DNA from: an uncultured Oleiphilus sp.
Lineage (GTDB): Bacteria; Pseudomonadota; Gammaproteobacteria; Pseudomonadales; Oleiphilaceae
Reading direction: 5' to 3'
Length of the DNA: 36,794 nt
NCBI GenBank assembly: GCA_913020495.1
Contig: CAJWBJ010000033.1
Coordinates: 1 to 36,794 of the forward strand
Shown piece after piece: positions 23,617 to 31,646 of this stretch. The notes under the pieces were generated by a model. The model saw only the letters and a list, made by a program, of their open reading frames with translations, did no database searches and was not told where the DNA came from. Every line of letters starts with the position of its first letter. Within the stretch, counting starts at the first letter, position 1. Made by a program: the position numbers and the translations under genes.

Positions 23617-24573
23617 TCAAGGTTTGAAGGTCTGTGTTAATCCATCAGACGTTAAAACGACAATTTCATTCTGAAGGTCAGCTATTGAAATAATTGCTTT
23701 ACTTGCTGCACCGCCATACGCTTTTCGGGGGCTTGCTTGCCATGAGGCGGTTTCAGTTCCTGACTTTATATTCCAGCGTTTTATTTTTCCTTGAAAGGTT
23801 CCCAGACTCAAATATGTTTCATCTTCTGAAAAAGTAGAAGCAGTATAGTTGGTGTAACGATTGGGCAAACTGAACTTTGTTTCTCCTGTTGTCGTGTCCC
23901 AAATTATAGAGTCTTCACGTTGTGCTGTCGTGAAAGCAAGTTTTCCTGAGGCTGATATGGCAATATTTTTGATTTGATTGGTGAGCGCCATAGAATAAAC
24001 CAAAGCGCCTTTTTTTAAATCCCATATTTTGGCTGTTTTGTCATCGCTGCCGGTTATACCGGTTAAGCCGTCTTCGCTAAGGCCTGTGATACGTACTTCA
24101 GCTTGATGCTTGAAGTTATGTATTGAAAACCCTTTGTTCATATCAAAATAGCTGACACTTCCGTCTCGTAAACCCATTAATGCTTTGCTGCCATTTTTGT
24201 TCAAAGTAATGCTAATAATTCGGCTGGGAGCTTGCCAAAATTGTTTAGATTTACCTGACTCAGTACTCCATAGCACCATACTGTCTTCAACGGTGGTTAC
24301 TGCACTTTTTCCGTCGCCTGAAATGGCAGCCGCTCTAATAGAGCTTAATTCACCAGCAGCATGATTCCATGCGAATAAGCGTTCATTTCGCTTTAAGTCC
24401 CATAAACTGCCTCCATGATGAACGGAGCCAATGACTGCCAACTCAGCATTCTGTGAAAGGTCTCCACTTAATAGGCCTTGTGTCGCAAGTTGGAATTGCT
24501 TTTCAGGGCCTTTCGAACAGGCAAACAATAGACAGGTGACAGATAGTAGGGCGAACAGTTTTAAGCGTTGCAC
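23617..24573 (-). CDS. WD40-repeat lipoprotein
   Basis: A 318-residue protein with a lipoprotein signal; the lipobox LFAC puts the acylated Cys at residue 19, followed by Ser, so outer-membrane sorting is likely. The mature part has repeats of WD40/beta-propeller type, with SGDGKSAVTTVEDSMVLW, NGSKALMGLRDGSVSYF, DGLTGITGSDDKTAKIWDLK, SGKLAFTTAQREDSIIWDT and DETYLSLGTFQGKIKRWN as clear units. About seven units would close one propeller. Periplasmic or surface propellers serve as protein-binding scaffolds; partner unknown. The start is GTG, with AGGA seven bases upstream. It lies downstream of rsd, beyond rsd's terminator. Confidence 0.85.
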   Translation of the reverse strand: MQRLKLFALLSVTCLLFACSKGPEKQFQLATQGLLSGDLSQNAELAVIGSVHHGGSLWDLKRNERLFAWNHAAGELSSIRAAAISGDGKSAVTTVEDSMVLWSTESGKSKQFWQAPSRIISITLNKNGSKALMGLRDGSVSYFDMNKGFSIHNFKHQAEVRITGLSEDGLTGITGSDDKTAKIWDLKKGALVYSMALTNQIKNIAISASGKLAFTTAQREDSIIWDTTTGETKFSLPNRYTNYTASTFSEDETYLSLGTFQGKIKRWNIKSGTETASWQASPRKAYGGAASKAIISIADLQNEIVVLTSDGLTQTFKP

Positions 24574-24691
24574 ATTTCATCCTTTATTGGACTTTATGTT
24601 TAGAAATGAGGTGTCAGCTTTTAGTATAGCGTGGTGTTTCAGAAACAGAAGGTCTTTTTGAAAGGAGAATAAGAGAAAATATGAGAGTAAT

Positions 24692-24721
24692 AAAAAAGGA
24701 AGTAAATTGTCTTACTTCCTT
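24692..24721 (-). terminator. Perfect-stem terminator after rsd
   Basis: On the minus strand AAGGAAGTAA (24721-24712) and TTACTTCCTT (24705-24696) form a perfect ten-base stem with a six-base loop, followed by a T run (complement of 24692-24697). It ends the transcript of the rsd gene 46 bases after the stop codon. Confidence 0.9.
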
Positions 24722-24767
24722 GATAGCTCAACGACTATATTTCAGTCGCTGCTGTGATGATTCATTG

Positions 24768-25238
24768 CTATGCGGTTGTGTTTGCATGAACTTTATGAAG
24801 TGATTCAATTAAGCCATCTTCCAGTTCGAAACGATCTTCTAAAGTCTTACCAAGTACTTCCAGTTCTTCAATTAAACCTTCAATGCCATCATCTACTTTA
24901 TGAATGTTATCGAATCTGTCATTAAAGCTTAAAGCGACTTCAGTTGATTCTTGAATAAGAGGGATTATCTTTTTGGCTAGCTCTATACCGCCGTCGTCAT
25001 ACTCCGCAGCTTCAGCAACCAATTGCTCATAAACTTCAAAATGTCCAACAGAGACGTAGTCTACAAGTACTTGGCAAAATGACTGGAACTTCTCAGCCTT
25101 GTTTTCTTGAGAGCTACCCGGGTTAACAGAAAGATCACATAAGCCAACAATTAATGATTGTCGCTCTAAAAGCCATTTGTCTATGAGATCACTTACGCCA
25201 CCCCATCGCTCTGCTGCATTTTTGCAATTATCGAGCAT
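24768..25238 (-). CDS. rsd: Rsd/AlgQ family anti-sigma-70 regulator
   Basis: A 156-residue all-helical cytoplasmic protein of the Rsd/AlgQ family (E. coli Rsd 158 residues, AlgQ 160). It begins MLDNCKNAAERWGGVSDLIDKWL and contains the conserved FCQVLVDYVSVGHFEVYEQL; these match the family's sigma-binding helices. Rsd binds region 4 of sigma-70 and sequesters it in stationary phase; in pseudomonads AlgQ also influences virulence and alginate (family knowledge). AAGGGG lies close before the ATG. It follows dsbB on the same strand with a 176-base gap, an order also seen in pseudomonads (algQ beside dsbB). A strong terminator follows. Confidence 0.94.
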   Translation of the reverse strand: MLDNCKNAAERWGGVSDLIDKWLLERQSLIVGLCDLSVNPGSSQENKAEKFQSFCQVLVDYVSVGHFEVYEQLVAEAAEYDDGGIELAKKIIPLIQESTEVALSFNDRFDNIHKVDDGIEGLIEELEVLGKTLEDRFELEDGLIESLHKVHANTTA

Positions 25239-25414
25239 TTTTTACCCCTTAACCTACTACTAAAGTTGAATCTTATAGAAAGCACTCTGTGAAATAAAAA
25301 TCACAGGACTTAATGTTATTTTAATAATATCTGGATATGACTTGGTTTGTGCATATCAACAGTATTTCTAAAAACTAACGAATTTGCCGCAGACACGCAA
25401 GATCTTTTTTTATT

Positions 25415-25918
25415 TTACACAATCGAAGCGCGTTTCCGAAGTAAAATAAACAGCGCGATCAAGCTCATGCCAGCGAAGGCCATCAAGCTCCAGCCCGGTA
25501 TTGAAATGTTGAATAAAGTCCATTGTACCTTCGCGCAATCTCCCGTGCCTCGCAATGACATTTCAATGACCTCAAGAATTGGAAAGACATCTAGCATGTA
25601 GTCGATACCAGGGCCGCAAGCGGGAACTTGTTCTTCAGGCAGGCTTTGCAGCCAGAGTTGGCGAATTGAAATGCTGGCGCCACCGATTGATATGAGGGTA
25701 AGTAATGCAGCGTATATTTTTTGTCCGATGTAAGCCGGGTTATGCAGTACTGCAGTCAATGCCAGAATGCCTATTCCGCCAAATACAAAACGTTGCATCA
25801 TGCACATCGGACAGGGATTCATACTTTTAAATGGCTCTATAAAAATAGCGGTGATTAATAAAGTCACGCATCCTATTAATATCAGTAAAAATAGCGATCT
25901 TGAGTTGGGTAGCGTCAT
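25415..25918 (-). CDS. dsbB: Disulfide bond formation protein DsbB
   Basis: A 167-residue inner-membrane quinone reductase that reoxidises DsbA. Four helices are visible. The first periplasmic pair is CPMC (C36 and C39). The second pair is C101 in VPACGPGIDY and C128 in TGDCAKVQW. The QRF segment after CPMC carries the Arg that interacts with ubiquinone in E. coli DsbB. Length matches the family (about 165-175). The ATG is preceded by GGAA at a suitable distance. It is divergent from the FliL-like gene, and rsd follows downstream. Confidence 0.96.
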   Translation of the reverse strand: MTLPNSRSLFLLILIGCVTLLITAIFIEPFKSMNPCPMCMMQRFVFGGIGILALTAVLHNPAYIGQKIYAALLTLISIGGASISIRQLWLQSLPEEQVPACGPGIDYMLDVFPILEVIEMSLRGTGDCAKVQWTLFNISIPGWSLMAFAGMSLIALFILLRKRASIV

Positions 25919-26162
25919 GTTACGGTTCCGTAAATAATAGGATGAGTTATTATGGGGTTAGTATATTTTTAGTCAATGTAGTTCACTTGTTAAAGGTACT
26001 CATTTCAAGTAAACAGCATTCTTGAACAGACCTTCTGTGGAGTAAATAGTTTCGCCCGAGAATTAATGTGATGTAATGTATTAAAAGATTGATCTAAGTG
26101 TGCAGGATTACTTTTCGAGCCTATAATGATAAATTGGAATTTACAAAAATCTAAGAGGTTAA

Positions 26163-26591
26163 ATGAATATTAAATTTTTATGGGTGCTTTGTTTATCTTT
26201 AGCATTTTTAGGAAATGCTTGGGCTGAAGAAGAGGAAGTTGGTGAAGAAGAGGTTGCTCAATCTGTTGCGCAGTACTATAACTTAGCGCCTGCTTTTGTT
26301 GCTAATTTTGGCAGTGGTGAAACTAAAAAGTTGAAGTTTGTTAAGGCTGAAATATCAGTTAGGTCATCTAGTTCAGATTCTATCAATGAGGTGATGAATC
26401 ACGATGCTTTAGTCAGGCACCAAATTGTGATGTTGCTAAGTCGACAGTCAGAGGATGTTTTATCTAACCCTGCAGGGCAAGAAGCGATTAGGTTAGAGGC
26501 TTTGAGTTTAGTTCAGGCTGCATTAAAGACGGAGACTGGACGTGAGCAGATAACAGACCTGTTTTTTACAAGTTTTGTTGTTCAGCGATAG
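26163..26591 (+). CDS. FliL-like protein with signal peptide
   Basis: A 142-residue protein with a signal peptide (MNIKFLWVLCLSLAFLGNAWA) and then a very acidic stretch (EEEEVGEEEVA). The remaining part has the FliL C-terminal pattern: KLKFVKAEISVRSSSSDSINEV, DALVRHQIVMLLSRQS, then VQAALKTETGREQITDLFFTSFVVQ. True FliL has an uncleaved transmembrane anchor and sits beside the flagellar stator; here the N-terminus looks cleavable (signal AWA/EE) and no flagellar gene is near. It may be an export-dependent FliL paralogue acting in the periplasm (inference). Divergent from dsbB and convergent with the RMF-like gene. Confidence 0.82.
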   Translation: MNIKFLWVLCLSLAFLGNAWAEEEEVGEEEVAQSVAQYYNLAPAFVANFGSGETKKLKFVKAEISVRSSSSDSINEVMNHDALVRHQIVMLLSRQSEDVLSNPAGQEAIRLEALSLVQAALKTETGREQITDLFFTSFVVQR

Positions 26592-26630
26592 CTTCAGGGT
26601 TAAGTCTATAAGTGGGGACGCTATAAATAC

Positions 26631-26831
26631 TTAAGCTAGTTTGCTTGTTGGTTTATGTAATTCACATACATCAATGCCGTCTTCCCAGCCGGCTTCCCAG
26701 GCTGCTTCAACTATCTCACCAGTATAAGGGCAGCGACTATTATCTACGCCCATCACTCCTGCCATATAACCTTGCTGGTAGGCTTTATTGAGTGAATCTA
26801 TATCCCAGTATAAAGAAAAGTCTTTGGGCAT
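26631..26831 (-). CDS. Ribosome modulation factor-like small protein
   Basis: A 66-residue protein related to RMF, which dimerises 70S ribosomes into inactive 100S particles in stationary phase. The core NKAYQQGYMAGVMG, then CPYTG, then AAWEAGWEDG matches the RMF pattern (RGY.AG...CPY, then W..GW). The start is the ATG at 26831, preceded by AAAGGAG eight bases upstream; a TTG 15 codons earlier is unlikely. Unlike E. coli RMF, which begins with a run of basic residues, this protein begins MPKDFSLYWDIDS and is acidic overall, and it has an added tail (VCELHKPTSKLA). So rRNA binding may differ. A separate classical rmf could lie elsewhere. Convergent with the FliL-like gene. Confidence 0.72.
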   Translation of the reverse strand: MPKDFSLYWDIDSLNKAYQQGYMAGVMGVDNSRCPYTGEIVEAAWEAGWEDGIDVCELHKPTSKLA

Positions 26832-27355
26832 TTGCCCCGCTCCTTTCGTTAAACTGCCTTTCACTTTTACAAGCAAGTCTTAAGGTACCTTAGTGAGGTA
26901 CGATAACCTGCTTTAATAAAAATATATTCGGCTTTAAAAATGATATGGCCATGCCAATCACACAAAAAATTTTGCACTATTGCCTGCCCCTAGAGACAGA
27001 ATTTATGGTTGTTTTCTACAAGATTAAGCTGGATGTTTCTCCAGTTTCTTAAAGCTTCCTACAAGCGTAAAAAACACCTTATTTTGTATCATTATGTTTA
27101 ATTATTTTACAATAGTGCAATGTTAACTGCTCTGCCAGAGACAATTGTAACAAAATGTAACTAAATCATTATTTATGATCAAAGATAAACAAATTGAAAT
27201 AATTGTTTTCAACAAGTGACAAATTATCACAGGGTGTTGAGAGCAACAAATAAGAAATGTCTAATAGTGAAGGGTTACTCATTTTTAATTTTTAATGAGG
27301 ACTTTGTACACACAGAAAAGGCAAAAGTGTGCACAAAATGAACAAATTTCTTGAA
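26832..27355. other. 524-base gene-free stretch upstream of the RMF-like gene
   Basis: It separates the end of gshA from the RMF-like start, both minus strand, and is strongly AT-rich. It contains an 11-base inverted repeat, TTGCACTATTG at 26972-26982 and CAATAGTGCAA at 27110-27120, and a hairpin at 27303-27337. I see no open frame with a ribosome site. A regulatory region for the RMF-like gene, or an untranslated RNA, would fit; nothing decides. Confidence 0.55.
27303..27337 (-). other. Hairpin just downstream of gshA
   Basis: TTTGTACACAC (27303-27313) and GTGTGCACAAA (27327-27337) pair with one mismatch around a 13-base loop. Read on the minus strand it follows the gshA stop by 18 bases, but no T run follows, so it is not a standard intrinsic terminator. 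It may still stabilise the gshA 3' end. Confidence 0.45.
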
Positions 27356-28960
27356 TTACTCTGCCTGATAATTTTGCATGAATTGCTCAAAAGGTAGTGG
27401 GTCTTGTAATTTAATTTTATTTGCTTCAGAAAATGATTGCTGAACTGAGCTTTCAAAATGATTAGATTTATTTGGAGTAACTTTTGTTAGCATAAATTTG
27501 TGTTTTTTTGACAATTCGCCTGTGAAGTCTAACCAGGATAATGATTCTTGTTTCATGGTTGAGAGTACCTGAGCAGAAGGGCTTAGTTCAGGTGACTGAA
27601 TCTTAGTTAGTTGTTCTTTTAATGTGTTTTGATAACGTTGATCATCATTTGCGGTATCAAGTACTTTTGCTAGCGACGACATGCTGTCTAATAACTGCTC
27701 ACCACACTTTTGCAGAGGAACTTCGCTGTTACCGCATTTGATTGTTAAGCCAGGCTTTCTACCCATATTAACGACTAAGTCGAAATTATCATCGAGTGTT
27801 TGGCATTCTTCATCATTAATGTAGTCTGAATCATTCAGCAAGCAATGCAATAAGAAAATGTCCATAAAGTCTACTTGCTGCGCTGAAATGCCTAAAGGCA
27901 GAAACGGGTTAAGGTCAAGACAGCGTACTTCTATATATTCGACACCTCTTTCGTTTAATGCATTTCGTGGTTTTTCATTTGGACTAGTGCTTCGTTTGGG
28001 GCGAATTGAGCTGTAGTATTCATTCTCAATCTGTAAAATATTCGTGTTGATTTGAATGAATTCGTTGTCTTTTTTTAGACCTATTTTTTCATATGCAGGG
28101 TAGGGAGTATGAATTGCTTTTCCCAGAGTGTGGGTGAAGTTATTTAAGGTATTAAAACAAATGGCCAAGGATGACTGAGCGTTGTTGTGGTAGCCTAAAT
28201 CTCCCATACGTAGTGAGGTCGCATAAGGCTTGTAATAAGTACCTTGTTCGTCAAATGCCTCTAATGTGTGTTTTTTGTCGCCCAGAAAACTGGCATCTAA
28301 TGCCGGTGATGCGCCAAATAAGTACATCAGTAACCATGAATATCGTCGGAAGTTACGGATTAATGCAAAATACTGTTCTGATTTGAAATCTTGAAGAGAT
28401 TGCTCAGTTTGCTGGTTTTCATCCCGTTTTATATTTTGCAGCGCTTTCCAGAAATTATCATGAATAGAAAAATTATAATGAAGCCCAGCAATACTTTGCA
28501 TGATTCGACCATAACGTACACCTAAACCCTGGCGGTAAACATATTTAAGCTGACCAAGGTTTGAGTCACCATATTCTGCAATACGGATACTTTCGTCACC
28601 ATCAATTCGGCATGGCATGCTGCCAGCCCAAAGTACTTCGTTACCAATGTTGTTGGCGACGTGCTGGTGCGTTTTTTCTAGAGTGTCGAGTAAAGCTTCT
28701 CGAGAGCCTTCAACCGGTGTAATAAGCTCTAACAAGGCTTCTGAATAATCGGTGGTGATAGAAGGGTGGGTGAGGGGGTGACCTAATGCTTCAGGGTGGT
28801 TTGATTGTGAAATATCATGGTTTTCATCGGCTCGTAGCCCCTCTTTCTCTATTCCTCTAGCGACAGGCACACCTTGATTGCTAACATAAGCTTCAAGTAT
28901 GACTAATTTTTTTGAGAAATCAGACGATGAATCTTGAGTTGAAAGTGTCTGTGCTGTCAT
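27356..28960 (-). CDS. gshA: Glutamate-cysteine ligase GshA
   Basis: A 534-residue ligase that makes gamma-glutamylcysteine, the first step of glutathione synthesis, in the cytoplasm. The proteobacterial type is shown by VARGIEKEGLRAD, then HPEALGHPLTHPSITTDYSEALLELITP (near residues 45-75), then GLGVRYGRIMQSIAGLHYNFS and EVRCLDLNPFLPLGI. The length suits the E. coli class (518). I prefer the ATG at 28960, with AGGG about seven bases upstream; an ATG eight codons earlier (28984) has no clear ribosome site. It lies downstream of tex on the same strand with a 234-base gap. Glutathione made here would supply the GST encoded at 35.6 kb. Confidence 0.95.
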   Translation of the reverse strand: MTAQTLSTQDSSSDFSKKLVILEAYVSNQGVPVARGIEKEGLRADENHDISQSNHPEALGHPLTHPSITTDYSEALLELITPVEGSREALLDTLEKTHQHVANNIGNEVLWAGSMPCRIDGDESIRIAEYGDSNLGQLKYVYRQGLGVRYGRIMQSIAGLHYNFSIHDNFWKALQNIKRDENQQTEQSLQDFKSEQYFALIRNFRRYSWLLMYLFGASPALDASFLGDKKHTLEAFDEQGTYYKPYATSLRMGDLGYHNNAQSSLAICFNTLNNFTHTLGKAIHTPYPAYEKIGLKKDNEFIQINTNILQIENEYYSSIRPKRSTSPNEKPRNALNERGVEYIEVRCLDLNPFLPLGISAQQVDFMDIFLLHCLLNDSDYINDEECQTLDDNFDLVVNMGRKPGLTIKCGNSEVPLQKCGEQLLDSMSSLAKVLDTANDDQRYQNTLKEQLTKIQSPELSPSAQVLSTMKQESLSWLDFTGELSKKHKFMLTKVTPNKSNHFESSVQQSFSEANKIKLQDPLPFEQFMQNYQAE

Positions 28961-29120
28961 TTTAGTGCCCTGTCTGTAAGCCATTCTGGCTGAGTCGTGA
29001 TTATAGCGATTATTTCAATGGATATAAGCTATTAAGCCGGGATCATTACTGTCATAAAGTGAAAAACTTCTTTTCGTGTATCGAACACTGGCTTTTATTT
29101 GAGCGTTTTAGACGACTCAG

Positions 29121-29158
29121 GCCCTTGAATGACTAAGTTGTTGAGTCAATTAAAGGGC
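29121..29158 (-). other. Hairpin between tex and gshA
   Basis: GCCCTT (29121-29126) pairs with AAGGGC (29153-29158), and inside it TGACT (29130-29134) pairs with AGTCA (29144-29148). On the minus strand it lies just after the tex stop, without a T run. It could be an mRNA-stabilising structure or a poor terminator. Confidence 0.45.
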
Positions 29159-29194
29159 GTGAAAAGCTCTCTGGTTATATAGTTTATGTCATAG

Positions 29195-31558
29195 CTACTT
29201 TCTTGCTTTATCAAAGGCATTTGCCAAGGCGCCTGCCATTATTGAATTGGAGGGCGATTCACTTCGTGCAGGGGCTGACTTTTTATAGCGATTTTGTTGG
29301 GGTTTTTCTGATTTGCTGCTGTCAGTTTTACTGCTATTTGTCCCACTAGCCTGTGTTTCATCAGACATCTTCATACTGAGTGCAATCCGCTTTCGTTGTA
29401 TTTCTACCTCAATTACTTTTACCTTCACAATGTCGCCAGTTTTCACGACTTCACGAGGGTCTTTGACAAACTTGTCTGCAAGCGCAGAGATATGTACTAA
29501 GCCATCTTGATGAACGCCAATGTCCACGAATGCACCAAAATGTGTGACGTTGGTGATTGCACCTTCTAGTATCATTCCCGGTTTAAGATCTGACATTTTT
29601 TCTACGCCTTCTTTGAATTCAGCAAACTTAAATTCAGGGCGAGGATCACGCCCTGGTTTAGCAAGCTCGCCTAGAATATCTTGAACAGTAATGACTCCTG
29701 CACTTTCTGTGACAAAATCATTTGCAGAAAGTTGCTTTAATAGATTGGTATTACCCACTAATTGTTCAAGGGATAGTTGGCTTTTTTTCGCAATGGCGTT
29801 TACTGTTTTGTAAGATTCAGGGTGTACAGCTGAAGCATCCAAAGGGTTTTCTCCAGCTCGGATACGTAAGAAACCAGCGCATTGCTCAAAAGCTTTAGGA
29901 CCAAGGCGTGGGACCTTCTTTAAAATTTCACGTTTCGTGAATCGACCATTTTGATCGCGAAAGTCAACAATATTATTGGCAATGGTTTGGTTCAGACCAG
30001 AAACTTTGGCAAGCAATGGTGCGGAGGCAGTGTTGACATCTACACCCACAGCGTTCACACAATCTTCAATAATAGCGGTTAAGCTACGATTTAATTGTAC
30101 TTGGCTAACATCGTGTTGGTATTGACCTACGCCAATCGCTTTTGGTTCAATTTTAACGAGTTCAGCCAGAGGGTCCTGAAGTCTGCGGGCAATAGAAACT
30201 GCGCCACGAATGGTCACATCTAGGTCTGGAAATTCTTTAGAGGCTAGCTCTGATGCAGAATAAACAGATGCACCTGCTTCACTAACAGTAATGCGTGTCA
30301 GTTTCAGGTCAGGGTAGCGTTTCATTAAGTCTACTGCGAGTTTATCTGTTTCACGTGAAGCGGTGCCGTTACCTATGCTTAGTAATTTTACTTGGTGTTT
30401 TTTGCAAAGCTTGGCGATGGTTTCGATAGATTCGTCCCATTGGTTTCTGGGTGCATGAGGGTAAATAGTTGCGTGATCTACATGCTTTCCTGTGTCATCG
30501 ATGACGGCGAGCTTAACGCCTGTACGTAAGCCTGGGTCTAAACCGAGAGTGGCTTTTGCCCCTGCGGGTGCAGCGAGTAATAAGTCTTTCATATTGTCGC
30601 CAAAGACATTAATCGCGACTTTTTCAGCTTGTTCTCTTAGGCGGCTAAGCAGGTCTGTTTCAATATGAAGGTTCAACTTAACGCGCCAGGTCCAGCGAAT
30701 CACCTCTTTTAACCACGTGTCGGCTGCTCTGCTTTTATCTTGAATACCAAAGTGAGCGGCGACCTTGCTTTCGAATGGGTGACTGCTTGCTCTGTCGGAT
30801 GGGTCGTAATTTGCCGCGACAATACTTATATTCAGTACGCCTTCATTGCGGCCTCGGAAAAGTGCAAGAGCACGATGTGAGGGAACTTTTTTAATATCTT
30901 CCTGATAATCGAAATAATCACGGAACTTTTCACCACGACTCTTTTCAGCTTCAATTACTTGGCTTTGCAATAAGCCTTGCTCCCACATCTCAGTTTTTAA
31001 TTGTCGTAATAGTGCTGCATCTTCGCTGAACTTCTCCATTAAGATGTACTTAGCACCATTAAGCGCACTTTGGATGTCTTCAATATTTTTTTCTGGATTG
31101 ATAAACGTTTGTGCGCGGGTTTCAGGGTCAAGGTCGGGTTGTTCAAATAGCTCGAGAGCCAAAGGTTCAAGGCCTGCTTCAATGGCTATTTGTCCTTTAG
31201 TGCGTCGTTTCGTTTTGTAGGGAAGGTATAAATCTTCCAACTCGCCTTTGGTACTGGCAGCACGGAACTGTTTCTCTAGTGAGTCGTTGAGCTTTCCTTG
31301 TTCATCAACACTGCTCAAGATAATAATACGACGGGCTTCTAACTCTCTAAGGTAGCGTAAACGTTCTTCCAGTGTTCGTAATTGAGCATCATCTAGTGAA
31401 CCAGTCACTTCTTTTCGATAACGGGCGATAAAAGGAATGGTAGAGCCTTCATCAATCAATTCAACAGTCGCATTAACCTGTTGAGTTTTGACTTGAAGTT
31501 CTTGTGCTATTTTTTGAATGATCTGATCTGTAGCATTTTTTGTCTTGAAGGTGTCCAT
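29195..31558 (-). CDS. tex: Tex family transcription accessory / RNA-binding protein
   Basis: A 787-residue cytoplasmic protein of the Tex (toxin expression) family, related to eukaryotic Spt6. In order: an N-terminal helical region with helix-turn-helix (about 1-195, starting [23 protein letters not shown]), a YqgF/RNase H-like domain (from about 340, [17 protein letters not shown]), a helix-hairpin-helix region (about 500-560, [13 protein letters not shown]...) and an S1 RNA-binding domain (about 655-725, [18 protein letters not shown]). A Ser/Lys-rich tail follows. Tex binds nucleic acid and affects transcription (family knowledge). Length is typical (about 770-790). AGG precedes the ATG. 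It lies 88 bases after the tandem HAD gene on the same strand. Confidence 0.97.
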   Translation of the reverse strand: MDTFKTKNATDQIIQKIAQELQVKTQQVNATVELIDEGSTIPFIARYRKEVTGSLDDAQLRTLEERLRYLRELEARRIIILSSVDEQGKLNDSLEKQFRAASTKGELEDLYLPYKTKRRTKGQIAIEAGLEPLALELFEQPDLDPETRAQTFINPEKNIEDIQSALNGAKYILMEKFSEDAALLRQLKTEMWEQGLLQSQVIEAEKSRGEKFRDYFDYQEDIKKVPSHRALALFRGRNEGVLNISIVAANYDPSDRASSHPFESKVAAHFGIQDKSRAADTWLKEVIRWTWRVKLNLHIETDLLSRLREQAEKVAINVFGDNMKDLLLAAPAGAKATLGLDPGLRTGVKLAVIDDTGKHVDHATIYPHAPRNQWDESIETIAKLCKKHQVKLLSIGNGTASRETDKLAVDLMKRYPDLKLTRITVSEAGASVYSASELASKEFPDLDVTIRGAVSIARRLQDPLAELVKIEPKAIGVGQYQHDVSQVQLNRSLTAIIEDCVNAVGVDVNTASAPLLAKVSGLNQTIANNIVDFRDQNGRFTKREILKKVPRLGPKAFEQCAGFLRIRAGENPLDASAVHPESYKTVNAIAKKSQLSLEQLVGNTNLLKQLSANDFVTESAGVITVQDILGELAKPGRDPRPEFKFAEFKEGVEKMSDLKPGMILEGAITNVTHFGAFVDIGVHQDGLVHISALADKFVKDPREVVKTGDIVKVKVIEVEIQRKRIALSMKMSDETQASGTNSSKTDSSKSEKPQQNRYKKSAPARSESPSNSIMAGALANAFDKARK

Positions 31559-31646
31559 GAAGTACCTGAAAATCCATAAGAGAGCGAATAGAAACCCTAA
31601 TAATGGAGGCAGGCAAAAAAAATTAAACCCCTAGCTTAAAGTACTT

